Origin: Oleoguttula mirabilis
Lineage: Eukaryota; Ascomycota; Dothideomycetes; Mycosphaerellales; Teratosphaeriaceae
Length of the DNA stretch: 64,000 nt
Direction of reading: 5' to 3'
Assembly: GCA_035135055.1 (NCBI GenBank)
Contig: JAVFHQ010000021.1
Coordinates: 124,001 to 188,000 of the forward strand
Positions 9,644-21,300 of the stretch are shown here, in pieces (position 1 is the first letter of the stretch; every line of letters begins with the position of its first letter). Made by a program: the position numbers and the translations under genes. The notes below the pieces were generated by a model. That model saw nothing but the letters and a program-made list of their open reading frames with translations. It did not search any database and was not told where the DNA came from.

Positions 9644-10478
9644 CTTGTCAAAGAGCAGGTAAAGAATGAATCAGGCTGTGAAAGAGAGTGTGTGTCCTGA
9701 GTCAAGACGGCGGTGTACAACGAAGGGAAGAGCGTTCTTGGAGTCCAGCTTGGGTGCAGAGAACACCTACCTACCGCTGCTTCCTTATATACAGGCCCGT
9801 TGCCACTGCATTGCTCGAGGTAGTGACGAGATGCAGAACGGCATCGCGATCACAACGATACCGCTACCTCGGCACCTACAGGGCAATGTGCTCAAGCGTC
9901 CACCAACCCACCTAGGGTGATGCTTGTTCGCCCCCTTGTGCATTCGAACTGGTTCTCCAACTTGAACCCCAAGGCAATCTCACCGTTCACGCCACGTTCC
10001 AAGTCGATCGTCGCAGAAAGTCGCACGGACGGGCTCGCGGGGATACTTTCCGAAGCTGACACCAGTATCACGAAACACCTGGCGTCTCAAACAGGCCGTG
10101 TGTCCATGCGGGTCGTGCGAGATATGGCCCATGGGCGAGACGATCAGGGGAAGTAACCGCCGGTCTGGGGACGGGCTGTGTTTCAAGTAAGGGTCCCAGG
10201 GCGAGTTTCCGCTGCTGCATGCCGAGGCATTGGGGAAGGAAGTCAGCACTCTGGTTGGAATTACCGCGGCGAAGCCTGAACATGTCGTGGTCCAGATTGC
10301 CGATATGGACAGTCGGTCGTCATGGTCATCGATCCGATCTGAAGCAAGGGTGAACAAGGCGCCCTCAGGTCGGTGCGATCCCAGTACATATGGAAGTTTC
10401 CAATACCAGTATCCTACGGCTGGTTACACGACTATCCTACACACCCGCATGACTCTGCACACCTCTGGATTGGTAGTT
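9644..10478. other. Cutinase upstream region and UBR7-like 3' flank
   Basis: 835 bases that hold the cutinase promoter (TATA box listed separately) and, at the right, the short downstream flank of the next minus-strand gene. Long plus-strand frames that start here run antisense through the UBR7-like gene and are not credible. Confidence 0.5.
9785..9791 (-). promoter_or_regulatory. TATA box of the cutinase gene
   Basis: The minus strand reads TATATAA, about 142-148 bases before the cutinase ATG. Strong TATA boxes are common on inducible secreted-enzyme genes. The assignment rests on sequence and distance only. Confidence 0.5.
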
Positions 10479-12059
10479 CTAGTACCCTCCCTGCTCCCTC
10501 CTGGGATCGCCGCCCACACCGCCACCCTCGGCGCCCATGGCGGCCTCACGCATCGCCTGCTCATCGCCTCGGAGCTTGGCGAAGTACGACTTGATATCCT
10601 CGGCCCCCACCGGCTGGCCGCTTTCAGCGAACGGCTGCAAGAGCGCCTTCACTTTGTCGCGGACGTGGTTGTACGCCATGACGCCCTCGATCGCCTTCAC
10701 TCGGTCCATGCTGGAGAGCGCTGCCTCGCCGCGGTCGAGCAGGGAGCCGGAGTTGACGCTACGGTCAGCGGCGCTGCGGTTATCATTTTCGGCTGCGTCG
10801 CTTTCGGAGATTGGAGGCTCGTAGGACTCTTCCTCTTCGAGGAGCTGGCGGTGCTTGGCTAGTCGTGGGAAGCATTCGGCGCACCTGCAGAGGTGGTCGC
10901 GGAAGTCTTCCTGCAGGAACAAAGTCACATCGCCGGTAGGTGCGGGTGGGAGGGTGGAGTGTCGAGGTGCTGGATGACTGTTTGTCTCCGGTGGTGCGCT
11001 TGCAGATGTCTCTTCGTTGATCTGCTCCGGGTCCGCTTTGGCCTTCTTAAGGGTGTCTTGCGAGCCTTCTGCGTCGTCCTCGGCCTTCCGCTTCTTGCCC
11101 AACGACGTCTCTGTTGAAAGCGAAGGCACAGCAGTAACGTCACCCCCAGCAAGATCGGTAGGTATAGCAGCAGAGCCATCTGCAGGCACTGCTGGAAGGA
11201 AGCCGGCTGTCCCGGCATATCGCTTGATCCATGGGAAGGCTTTGACACACTTGTAGCAGATGAGATGGTCAAAGGCGTCCTCTTCGGGAAAGCCGGGCGG
11301 TAGTGGTGCCTCAGCTTCGTGTGTTTGCTCCATGGTCGTTGCGCGGTTGACGGTAGGCTGTCCAGCACCATCCTCAGCCTCTTCCGTCACGGTTTCGAGT
11401 GCCCCAGCCGTCTCAGGCATCGTCTGCTCGACTTCCGCCTTGCTCCTGGGCAGCCCCATCAAGCACTCCGTATGCCACCAATCCTCTCCACATCCACCCT
11501 CCTCCACCGTGCCGAGGCCGAGACACTGGAACATGGTACCCTTCTCCTTCTCCGGGTCATACTCCTCGCCACACCCGCAGAACTTGCCCTCGAAGTTCTG
11601 GTTGTACTTGTTGCCCTGCCGCGCTTCCTCTCCAGTCACGCCTCCTTTGCGCCCAGTCTCGGCATTGAGTCGCAGGGAGCATGGTGTCCCGCTATTGCTC
11701 GTCCGCGCTGTCCCGCAGTCACACACAAAGTCGCGCTTGGTGAACAGCTCGACCAGGTTGTGCTCGCCGTGACAGCTAATGCTGCAGCTGTAGCAGACTC
11801 CCGCAGGCGTGAACTGTTGATATGGCGACGCGGGCGGAGGTGTACAGGTCAGACATGCGAAGACCGATTGTCGGAGCGGTCCGAGTGGCTTCGTGCACGC
11901 GTCGAACTGGTAGGGGAGCGCTTCACGCGCATCTGCTTCGAGTCGCAGCTGCGTGGCGATGTAGTCCTGCGCCGTCTGAGATGTTTCGGGTGCGTGAGAC
12001 ACGCTGTCGGATGGCTGGAGTGAGGCGTTGGTGGCCGTGACGGGCTGTGGTGTGTCCAT
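10479..12059 (-). CDS. UBR-box/PHD-finger protein, UBR7/Mlo2-like putative E3 ubiquitin ligase
   Basis: Single exon, 526 residues. Residues about 60-135 form a UBR-type zinc finger with the expected Cys/His pattern: FACLTC, GVCYSCSISCHGEHNLVELF, FVCDCGTAR and a following CSLR. A cysteine-rich PHD-like module follows (about 155-200: KFCGCGEEYDPE, MFQCLGLG, CGEDWWHTECLMG) and its last pair is HLICYKCV near 265. A Ser/Glu-rich spacer and a conserved C-terminal helical part (RVKAIEGVMAYNHVRDKVK) complete the UBR7 architecture (human UBR7 about 425 residues, fission yeast Mlo2 about 330). In animals UBR7 is linked to histone H2B ubiquitination; whether the fungal protein does this is unknown. It shares a 317-bp divergent promoter region with MCM2. 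Confidence 0.9.
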   Translation of the reverse strand: MDTPQPVTATNASLQPSDSVSHAPETSQTAQDYIATQLRLEADAREALPYQFDACTKPLGPLRQSVFACLTCTPPPASPYQQFTPAGVCYSCSISCHGEHNLVELFTKRDFVCDCGTARTSNSGTPCSLRLNAETGRKGGVTGEEARQGNKYNQNFEGKFCGCGEEYDPEKEKGTMFQCLGLGTVEEGGCGEDWWHTECLMGLPRSKAEVEQTMPETAGALETVTEEAEDGAGQPTVNRATTMEQTHEAEAPLPPGFPEEDAFDHLICYKCVKAFPWIKRYAGTAGFLPAVPADGSAAIPTDLAGGDVTAVPSLSTETSLGKKRKAEDDAEGSQDTLKKAKADPEQINEETSASAPPETNSHPAPRHSTLPPAPTGDVTLFLQEDFRDHLCRCAECFPRLAKHRQLLEEEESYEPPISESDAAENDNRSAADRSVNSGSLLDRGEAALSSMDRVKAIEGVMAYNHVRDKVKALLQPFAESGQPVGAEDIKSYFAKLRGDEQAMREAAMGAEGGGVGGDPRREQGGY

Positions 12060-12376
12060 CGTGCGGCCTTGTTGCCTGGCGGGGTGGGAGAGAAGAAGAA
12101 TGAACTGAGGGAGTGTATGGGTGGCGAGTGCTTAATCGCAAGTGAGCGCAAGCTGCTGCGTGGTTTGGTGATGGCCTCGAGAGAGAGTCGAGTGTCGCGA
12201 CTACGGCGACTACGGCCACTTTCGGGACGGGCCGAATACCACTCTACGCGCTGCGAACGCGTGCTCGTGTTTTCCCCTCGCGGCGCCAACACTTTCTGCG
12301 CATTGCACCTAGTAAAGGCGTTCATACCGCACCGCGAACGAGCGTTACACCTCTCACCACCGACCACACTTTCCAC
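12060..12376. other. Shared divergent promoter, UBR7-like / MCM2
   Basis: 317 bases between two start codons that point away from each other. The one recognisable element is the MluI cell-cycle box, listed separately; it lies closer to MCM2. Confidence 0.6.
12257..12262. promoter_or_regulatory. MluI cell-cycle box (MCB) upstream of MCM2
   Basis: A perfect ACGCGT lies 115 bases before the MCM2 ATG. In ascomycetes the MBF factor (Mbp1/Swi6 type) binds this element in promoters of G1/S genes that include the MCM set. A six-base match occurs by chance quite often, so the support is the match plus its position. Confidence 0.5.
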
Positions 12377-15186
12377 ATGAGCTCACCGCTCCACCCTAGC
12401 ATGTCCGCAGCAAACCGCGGCCGCCCAGCAGCGAGCGGGCGCAAACGTGGCAGAGACGCCGAGGACGATACGCCCTCGTCTGCTGCTGCACCGCCGTCCA
12501 GTCGTATGTTCAATTGGGCAATCGCCATCCCGAACGTACTAACACGCCCCAGCACCCGCCTCCTCGCCCCCAGTGTTCCCACACAACGACGATATCGAAG
12601 AAGACGACAACATCGAGCCGGAGGAGGACCTGATCCAGGACATCGACGATGCTGACGAGATGGCTGAGGACGATGCCGGCATCGACCTTTTCGGCGACAA
12701 CTTCGACCGTGACTACGACCGCAACGAAGAACAAGGTTACGGCGGTGCCGACATCGACGACGATGGCGACTATGACGAGCTGGATCTTGCGCAGAGACGC
12801 CAGCTTGAAGCACGCCTCAACCGCAGGGATCGCGAGCTACAGAGGCGGATGCCGGCCGCCTTCTTACCAGAGGACGGCGAGGACGATGTCGGGGATCTCA
12901 CGCGCCAGCCGAGGAGACGAAGGCATAGGTTCGACGAGGAGCAGGAGGATGACATGATGGCTGAAGACATTATGAACGAGGAGCTATCCCTCGAAGCCCT
13001 GGCAGATGTCAAGGCTGCAAGCTTGACTGACTGGGTCGCTCAGCCGGCCGTGCACAAGACCATTGCCCGCGAGTTCAAGGCCTTCTTGACCGAATACACC
13101 GACGCGAAGGGCACCTCGGTGTACGGCGTCCGCATCCGCACCCTAGGTGAGGTCAACAGCGAGTCGCTCGAAGTCTGCTGGGACCACCTCTCGGAGAGCA
13201 AGCCGACTCTCGCGTACTTCCTCGTCAATGTCCCGAACTCCATCCTCCCCATCTTCGACGCAGTGGCGCTGGACGTCACGCTCTACCACTACCCTGACTA
13301 CGAGCGCATCCACAGCGAACTTCATGTTCGAATTACCGACCTCCCAGTCGCCTACACCCTCCGCCAGTTGCGTCAGAGCCATCTCAACTGCTTGCTTCGA
13401 GTGAGCGGTGTGGTCACGAGACGTACCGGCGTCTTTCCGCAACTAACGTACGTCAAGTTTGACTGCGTCAAGTGCGGCATCACGCTCGGTCCCTTCCCAC
13501 AAGACAGCAACTCAGAGGTCAAGCTCAGCTTCTGCCAGAACTGTCAGTCTAGGGGACCCTTCACGCTCAACAGCGAGAAGACGGTCTACAGGAATTACCA
13601 AAAGCTCACGCTTCAAGAATCACCCGGCACAGTCCCAGCAGGCCGTCTACCTCGCCATCGGGAGGTCATCCTGCTTTGGGACCTCATCGACTCCGCCAAG
13701 CCAGGCGAGGAAGTCGAGATCACGGGCATCTACCGCAACAACTACGACGCCCAGCTCAACAACAAGAACGGCTTCCCGGTCTTCGCCACCATCCTCGAAG
13801 CGAATCACGTCGTCAAGTCCCACGACCAGCTCGCCGGTTTCCGCCTGACCGAGCAAGACGTGACCGACATCCGCCAGCTGAGCCGCGACCCGAAGATCGT
13901 CGAGAAGATCGTGCAATCCATCGCTCCCTCCATCTACGGCCATGATGACATCAAGACGGCCGTCGCGCTGTCTTTGTTCGGCGGCGTCAGCAAAGTCGCG
14001 CAGGGCAAGCACAACATCCGTGGTGACATCAATATCTTGCTGCTCGGTGACCCCGGGACGGCGAAGTCGCAGGTGCTCAAGTACATTGAGAGCACCGCGC
14101 ACCGCGCCGTCTTCGCCACGGGACAGGGTGCTTCAGCCGTCGGTCTCACCGCGAGCGTGAGGCGCGATCCGCTCACGCAGGAGTGGACGCTGGAAGGTGG
14201 GGCGCTGGTGCTGGCCGATAGGGGTACGTGCTTGATCGACGAGTTCGACAAGATGAACGATCAGGACCGGACGAGTATCCACGAGGCCATGGAGCAGCAG
14301 ACCATCTCCATCTCCAAAGCGGGCATCGTGACAACGCTCCAAGCGCGCTGCGCCGTCATCGCAGCAGCGAATCCGATCGGCGGCCGCTACAACGCCACTG
14401 TGCCCTTCAGCCAGAACGTCGAGCTCACGGAGCCGATCCTGTCGCGCTTCGACATCCTGTGCGTCGTCCGCGACACCGTCGATCCGGAGGAAGACGAGCG
14501 TCTGGCGACGTTTGTCGTTAACTCCCACGGCCGCGCGCACCCTGTGCATAGCTCCGCTTTGGGCGCACAGACACAGACGACAGCCGCGAACGAGAGCCAG
14601 ATGGACGTCGATGGCGAGAGCCAGGTAGCGCCCACCATGGGCCCCAAGTCCGAGATCCCGCAGGAGCTGCTGCGGAAGTACATCCTCTACGCCCGCGAGC
14701 ACTGCCGGCCGAAGCTGTACCAGATCGACCAGGACAAGATCGCCCGTCTCTTCGCCGACATGCGGCGCGAGTCGCTCGCTACGGGGGCGTACCCCATCAC
14801 CGTAAGTCCCACCCACCCACTCACCAACTCACCACACCCACCCCACCCACACCCAATCCGTCCAATTCCCTCTAATTCACCCCCTATCAATCGTCGTTGG
14901 CGCTGACAGCTCCTTTGCGCCTCAGGTCCGCCACCTCGAGTCCATCCTCCGCATCTCCGAGTCCTTCGCCAAGATGCGCCTCAGCGAGTACTGCAACAGC
15001 GGCGACATCGACCGCGCCATCGCCGTCGCCATCGACAGCTTCGTGGGCAGTCAGAAGGTCAGCTGCAAGAAGGCGCTGGCGCGCGCGTTTGCCAAGTACA
15101 CGCTCGCCAGGCCGGGGGCGGTGCGGAAGCGGCAGCCGAGGGGTGGAGGACGGCAGCAACAGCGGGAGGTTGGCGTCGAGGCTTGA
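12377..15186 (+). CDS. MCM2: DNA replication licensing helicase subunit Mcm2
   Basis: Three exons: 12377-12503, 12553-14801 and 14926-15186, giving 878 residues (yeast Mcm2 is 868). Intron 1 (49 nt) has GTATGT and TACTAAC; intron 2 (124 nt) has GTAAGT. The N-terminus is acidic and serine-poor (FPHNDDIEEDDNIEPEED), as in Mcm2, where this tail binds histones H3-H4. A C4 zinc finger (CVKCGITLGPF .. CQNCQSRGPF) sits near residues 347-375. The AAA+ core has Walker A GDPGTAKSQ (about 541-549), Walker B CLIDEFDKM and the arginine finger SRFDIL near 672. The C-terminal winged-helix part comes from exon 3 (RHLESILRISESFAKMRLSE). The product is a subunit of the hexameric MCM2-7 helicase in the nucleus. 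Confidence 0.97.
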
Positions 15187-16207
15187 TTGTGCATGTCTAA
15201 AGGATTGGCAGAATGTGTGGGATGAATGGTTGGGTTTGTTTTTTGATGCCCGGGCTGATTATGAGGCGGGGAGCTGGGAATAGCGACGTTGGTGGGATAG
15301 ATGTCGTAGGTTTGGTTGTCAGTGGAGGCCCCGCTTCTTACGGGCCAGCATGCATATCAAATGAGGCTCTGGTGGGCGTTTACTATGGGGGGCGTGTTCA
15401 CGGGTGGCGTGGGCGTTTAACGTGGATCACTCGGTTTTCGTGGGCTGGCGGACTACGTTCGAACATATATATATCAAGAACCACTTGCATTTGCAACTGG
15501 CAACGCCCTCCCCTCGACAAAAGGGGCTCCCGACCCACCCATCCCCCCCTCTACCAACGTCGCTCCACATTCCAGTCAGGGCGCTTTCGTAACTTGGCCT
15601 TTGTGGCCCCCGATCGCTTGCTTGGCTGCTCCGAGTTCGATGGGATGGAATTCGTGAGCCACCCCCTGCCTGATTGCCCGGGCCTCCCTTTAGCTTATGT
15701 GCATGAAACCACCCATCATTTTTTCTATCCTCCAGTCGCCCCCAATCAGCGGCCAGGAAGCCAGCCCGATTTTGAATGGCCGCGAAGGCCGTTGCGGATG
15801 GGGGGGAGGGGGGGCGGGGCTCGTGTTGCTCGCCTTGCGCCTTGCGCCTTGCGCCTTGCGCCTTGCGGCGATTTTGCAGGGCAGGGCAGGGCAGTAATGG
15901 TGCACCGCCGCTTTCTTGCTTTCTTCCTTTCTCCGTCTGAAAACGCTGCAAACGACGGAGGCGACGGCGGAGATATATTTTGCGCGGGGCGAAGTTGGCG
16001 CTTAACTGGCTGGAACCATTGCATGTATACAAAGTCCCCGTCCGACTAAACCTCGCTTTCCTTCCCAAACACACGCATGCCGGGCGCCCCTGACTGAACA
16101 CCGCCCGCCAGCCACTTCCACTCCCCTGCCCTACCCTACCCTGCCCGCCCCCTCCTTGGTGGACCCGGTAAGGGTAATACAGAAAGACCCTTTGCCCCAA
16201 TAACTCC
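15187..16207. other. 1-kb intergenic region with simple repeats
   Basis: Lies between convergent MCM2 and PRP3. It contains a purine/G run at about 15811-15828, the (CGCCTTG)5 array listed separately and three GCAGGG units at about 15877-15893. Overlapping long frames on both strands (15213-16049 plus, 15427-16296 minus) are artefacts of GC-rich low complexity. Confidence 0.55.
15831..15867. repeat. Tandem heptamer repeat (CGCCTTG)5
   Basis: Five near-perfect head-to-tail copies of the 7-mer CGCCTTG, followed within 10 bases by a GCAGGG triple repeat. The array is in non-coding DNA between two convergent genes. Confidence 0.85.
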
Positions 16208-18112
16208 TCACTCCCCAGCAGCGGCCCCCAAACTCCGCGCCAACGTCCACATATTCTCCATCTTGCTGCGGCCCAACACGTCCCGCGCCTCGCCATCCGT
16301 CTCGCACGCCCGCGAGCCCCAGCGCTTGAAGCTCCGCTGCGCCTCCTCCCCCTCCCACACCAACCGACACGCGTTGCCGCCCAAGTCCTTGAGCCCGCCG
16401 TGCGCGTCCAGGGGGTTAAGCCATTGCGCGGCTTTATTGCCTTCGGTGCCGGCGCCTTTCGATGTGCCGTCGTTGGCGCCGATGAAGGTGGAGGGCCCGC
16501 TGCTGGCGGCGGAATTGTTGTTGTTGGTGGTGGTGGTGGTGGATGCGGAGAGGGGCAGCGTATTCTCGGCCCACTTGATGCGGTTCAGCATCAGTTTCTT
16601 GTAGGCCTTGATGCTGTGCACGCCGCCCTCGACAATGACCAGGTTCATCTCCGGGTGCAGCACCACCATCCCGGTTAAAGCATTCTGCTTGGCGTTGACA
16701 TCGACCTGATAGCGATGCTTGCCCGAACTCAAGTCCTCGACGCGGAAGACGGCGATCTTGACCCCCTTGGCCTCGTCCCCGGCTTGCTGGACCTTGAGCT
16801 TCGCCGCCCGCTCTTCCTTCGTGAGCTGCCGGTCCAGGTTGGCGCGCGCGTGGTCCGAGGCGCGCTGCGCGATCTCCCGGTTCACGCGCGCTTCCACCGC
16901 CGTGGGGTCTTTGACCGCTTGCTCGCCGAGGACGCGCATCATGTTGCTCTTCTTGACTTTCGGCGGCGGGGGCTCGACGAGGCCGAGGCGGATCTTGGCT
17001 TGCTCCTCCTTCATATCCGCCATACGTCGCTGCCGCCGCAGTTTCTTCTGCTCCGTCGGGGTGAGCATCAGCGGTTTGGGCGCCGGCTGGAACTTGTCCT
17101 GCGGGGCCTGTAGGATGACGGGGTGTTGGACCAGCGCGGTGATGATGGTGTCGTCGGTGTCGATTTTGTCGACCAGCCCTTCGTCCCACCACTCGATGTC
17201 CGGCGGGGCGGGGACGAGGAAGGCTTTGTCCGAGGCCTCCTCGATCTCGGTCTTGCGCGTCTCGGCGGCGATGCGCTTCTTCATGTCCTCGAGCTTGGCT
17301 TGCTGGCGCAGGGCGTTGGCCTGGGCCATGAACTTGCCCTTTTGGTTGAAGACGAGCTCGCGGCTCTTGCGCTCGCCGCCTTTGCGCGCGGCGACGGAGG
17401 GGTCGTAGGAGTCGTCTGGCTGGGCTTTGTGCGCGTCGTCGTCGGCGGGGGTGAGGTAGGGGTTGATGGTGGGCTGCTGGTTGCCCTTGGTGGTGCTGAA
17501 CTTGGGTCCCGTCTGTCCTCCCTTGCCTCTGCCACCCGCCGGCGCGCTGAGGTCGCCCATCAGACTCGGATGCAGGCCGATGCCCAGCCCGCCCCTCGCC
17601 GTCCGCCCAGCATCTGCCCGCGGCGGTGGGGCAGGCACGGATGGGGATGAGGTGCGCTGGCCGGCAATCTGCGCCGCCCTCGCGCGTGCCTCCGCTATCC
17701 GCTGCTGCACATCGCTCTGCGGCGGAGGTGCAGTAGAACTCGACGCTTGCGCCGGCGACGCAGCAGCTCTTCCTCCCCCCCCTCCTGCCCGCTGCGCCGC
17801 CATCTTGGCCTTCATCTCCGCAATCTTCCGCTGCGCATCCGCCTTCTTGGCCTCGAGGTCGTTCGCCGGTGTTGTCGGTGCTGGTGGTGCTGGCACGGGA
17901 GGCTTGCCTGATACGCCATTCGGTCGCGACGCAGCTAGCTTGGCCTTGACGGCCGCCATCCTCGCCGTGGCCTCCTGCTTCTTCCTCTCCATCTCCGAGA
18001 GGCCATTTGCTGGCGGGGCGGGCGCGGGCGAGCCATTGTGAGATCGGATGCGCTTCGGGTCACTGTCGTCGCTGCCGGGCGGTAGCGGGCGTTTTCCGGT
18101 GGTGCTGGCCAT
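16208..18112 (-). CDS. PRP3: U4/U6 small nuclear ribonucleoprotein Prp3
   Basis: Intronless, 634 residues from the ATG at 18112. The frame stays open to an ATG at 18169, but the 19 extra residues are unlike the family and the start MASTTGKRPLPPGSDDSDPK fits better. The N-terminal half is Ala/Pro/Lys-rich with repeated KAKLAA- and KMAAQ-type helices. The conserved Prp3 region begins near residue 250 (KGKFMAQANALRQQAKLEDM) and includes DIEWWDEGLVD, LTPTEQKKLRRQRRMADMKE and GLVEPPPPKVKKSNMMRVLG. The C-terminal DUF1115-type RNA-binding fold (NALTGMVVLHPEMNLVIVEG .. YKKLMLNRIKW) follows. Prp3 binds the U4/U6 duplex and is needed for tri-snRNP assembly. It is transcribed divergently from RPA190 across 237 bases. 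Confidence 0.96.
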   Translation of the reverse strand: MASTTGKRPLPPGSDDSDPKRIRSHNGSPAPAPPANGLSEMERKKQEATARMAAVKAKLAASRPNGVSGKPPVPAPPAPTTPANDLEAKKADAQRKIAEMKAKMAAQRAGGGGGRAAASPAQASSSTAPPPQSDVQQRIAEARARAAQIAGQRTSSPSVPAPPPRADAGRTARGGLGIGLHPSLMGDLSAPAGGRGKGGQTGPKFSTTKGNQQPTINPYLTPADDDAHKAQPDDSYDPSVAARKGGERKSRELVFNQKGKFMAQANALRQQAKLEDMKKRIAAETRKTEIEEASDKAFLVPAPPDIEWWDEGLVDKIDTDDTIITALVQHPVILQAPQDKFQPAPKPLMLTPTEQKKLRRQRRMADMKEEQAKIRLGLVEPPPPKVKKSNMMRVLGEQAVKDPTAVEARVNREIAQRASDHARANLDRQLTKEERAAKLKVQQAGDEAKGVKIAVFRVEDLSSGKHRYQVDVNAKQNALTGMVVLHPEMNLVIVEGGVHSIKAYKKLMLNRIKWAENTLPLSASTTTTTNNNNSAASSGPSTFIGANDGTSKGAGTEGNKAAQWLNPLDAHGGLKDLGGNACRLVWEGEEAQRSFKRWGSRACETDGEARDVLGRSKMENMWTLARSLGAAAGE

Positions 18113-18349
18113 GGTGGAGGGGTGAGTCGTTAGTATCGCAGTGCTGACTTGCTCAAATCTGCACATCATCGTAGGCTGTAGCGGACAGTTTTCGGGGGAC
18201 GGGACGAGCCGTCACCGAGGCGATAACGGATAGCGGATAACGGCAGCATTCCGCGATATGGCTCCAAAAAGTTTCCAAGCCAGCAACCGCTATACCAGCG
18301 AAGTCGAGGCGAGGCGTCCAAGCTGTGCACCACGCCTGCCACCAACACG

Positions 18350-21300
18350 ATGAACACGTCCCAACCGGTGTCCAGCCAGATCGGCGCCGTCTCCTTCGGC
18401 TTCCTCTCCTCCACCGACATCCGCGCCCTCTCCGCCAAGCGCATCACCAACCCCACCACCTTCGACACCCTCCTCAACCCAGTCCCCGGCGGCCTGTACA
18501 GTGCCGAACTCGGCCAGTTCGGCGACAATGCGTGCACGACATGCGGCCTGAAGAACCCCCAATGCCCCGGGCACTGCGGCCACATCGAGATGCCGGTCCC
18601 GTGCTACCACCCGACGTTTATGGACCAGGTGTTGCGCCTGCTGCGGGCGACGTGCATCTATTGCAGTCGGTTGAAGTTAAGCAGGGTGCAGGTGCATCGT
18701 TTTCAGTGCAAGCTGAGGCTGGTCAAGTATGGGCTGTTGAAGGAGCTGCAGGAGGTGGATGATCTGACGGCGCAGAGTGTGCATGGCAAGGCAGGGACGG
18801 CGGCGGCGGCAGCAGCAGCGGTGGGCAGTGGGTCGGAGGATGGCAGCGAGTCGGAGAGTGATTCCGACGTCAAAGGCCTGATCGATCAACGGGAGCGTTT
18901 CGTCCGGCGTGCCATCAACACCGCCAGGCAGGACGGCACCCTCTCGACCCAGAAGACGGAGGCTACGACGAACGCGCGGAGAGCCATCATATCGGAATTC
19001 ATGGGCAAGATCACGCAGGGCAAGAAGTGCGCGAACTGTCAGGGTGTCAACCACGCCTACAGGAAGGATCGCTTTGTCAAGATCTTCCGGAAGCCGTTGA
19101 CGGAGAAGGAGCGCTATGCCATGATCCAGAGCGGGCACAAGGCGAAAGATCCTATGGTCGAGCTGCGGAAGAAGCAGAAGGCGGAGAAGAGTCGGAAGCG
19201 GAAGCGGGATACTGATGAGGCAATTGCCGATATGGATGTGTCAGAGGAGGAGGACGGTGACGATGTGGAGATGGAGGACGAGTCTGAAGGAGAGGTCCTG
19301 ATCGCAGGAGGCAACGTAGTAGACGACACAGTCGGCGAGAGCACAACCAAGCAGCCCAAGGCGCAGGAAGAGTACCTCAACCCCAGCCGAGTCCACGCAC
19401 AGCTCACCCAACTCTTCGAGCGCGAGCAAGACATCCTATCAGCAGTCTACGGCCACATCAAGCAGAAAGACTCCACCACCCTAACCCCCGACATGTTCTT
19501 CATGAAGGACATCCTCATCCCGCCGAACCGCTACCGCCCCGAAGCCCGCACCGGCGGCGACGACTCCATCGCCGAGGCGCAGGAGAACGCGCTGTACAAG
19601 AACATCCTCAACGCCTGCGACATGCTCGCCAACATCCAGCGCGAACTCAGCGGCCAGCAGGACACGGACCCGCGTTACCGCGCCCGCACCTACGCCGACT
19701 TCGAGACTACGTGGATTACCCTGCAAGACGCCGTCAACAGCCTCGTGGACCGCGACCGTAATCCGTTGAGCGGCGCTGCTGGGCGGAGAAATCCTGACGG
19801 TATCAAGCAGAAGCTGGAGAAGAAGGAGGGCATGTTCCGGAAGTACATGATGGGGAAACGAGTGAACTTTGCCGCGCGAACGGTGATATCGCCGGACCCG
19901 AATATCGAGACGAATGAGATTGGTGTGCCGCCGGTGTTCGCGGTCAAGCTGACGTACCCGGAGCCGGTGACGCAGTGGAACGTCGAGGAGTTGCAGGAGG
20001 CGGTGCGGAACGGGGCGTTTGTGTGGCCCGGCGCGGTGGCGGTGGAGAGCGAGACGGGGCAAGTCGTCAATCTCGAGCGCAAGAATGCCGAGGAGCGGAC
20101 CGCGTTGGCGAACCAGCTGCTCGCGCCCTCTGTGGGCAGTGGAGGCGTGAGGGGCACGCGGCCCAAGAAAGTCCACCGCCACCTCAACAACGGCGACGTC
20201 GTCATCATGAACCGGCAGCCGACGCTGCACAAGCCGTCCATGATGTGCCACCGCGCGCGCGTGCTGCCGGGCGAGAAGACGCTGCGCATGCATTACGCCA
20301 ACTGCAATACCTACAACGCCGACTTCGACGGCGACGAGATGAACATGCACTTCCCGCAGAACGAGCTGGCGCGCGCCGAGGCGCTCATGATTGCCGATAC
20401 GGACCATCAGTACCTATCGGGCACCGCGGGCAATCCTCTGCGGGGTCTGATTCAGGATCACATTTCCATGGGCGTGTGGTTGACAAATCGGGACACGTTT
20501 TTTGAAAGGGGGGATTATATGCAGTTGCTGTATGCGGCGCTAAGGCCGGAGAGCGGGCATTGCGCGACTGGCAGGATCGAGACGGTGCCGCCGGCGGTGT
20601 GGAAGCCCAAGGCGCTGTGGACGGGCAAGCAGGTTGTCACGTCTGTGCTGCTGAATATCGTGCAGGAAGGGTTCAAGGGGTTGACGATGACGGGCAAGAG
20701 CACCACGGACTCCAAGTTGTGGGGCGGTGCGGGCGTGAAGGAGGAGGGGACGGTGGTGTTCAAGGACGGGTATCTGTGCTCGGGGATCTTGGATAAGAAA
20801 CAGATTGGGCCCAGTAGTGGCGGGGTGGTGAATGCGGTGTATGAGGTCTACGGGCACACGGTTGCCGGGCGGTTGATGTCGGTGCTGGGCCGGCTGCTGA
20901 CGCGGTTGGAGGGGATGCGGGGGTTCAGTTGTGGGGTGGAGGACTTGATCTTCACGAAAGAGGGGGAGGTGGCGCGACGGGAGGCTTTGGCCGGCGCGGA
21001 GGCGGTGGGGTTGGAGGTCGCGGCCAAGTACGTGGGACTGCAGGAGCATCGGCCCAAGAGCGGGGACCGCGAGCTGCGGCGCCGGCTGGAGGATGTGCTG
21101 CGCGACGATGGCGGGGGCAAGATGCAAGGGCTGGATCAGCTGACGAACAACGCGACCAAGGACTTGAGCTCGGCGGTGACGAATGCGTGTCTGCCGGATG
21201 CGCTGGTCAAGCCCTTCCCCAAGAACCAGATGCAGGCCATGACGACTTCGGGGGCCAAGGGCAGTAAAGTCAACGCCAACCAGATCAGCTGTAACCTGGG

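Noticed and set aside
10230..10862. 210-residue plus-strand frame
   Set aside because: Runs antisense through the UBR7-like gene; a shadow frame.
15213..16296. Long overlapping frames on both strands between MCM2 and PRP3
   Set aside because: Both cross simple repeats, have mixed composition and no family motif, splice pattern or start context.
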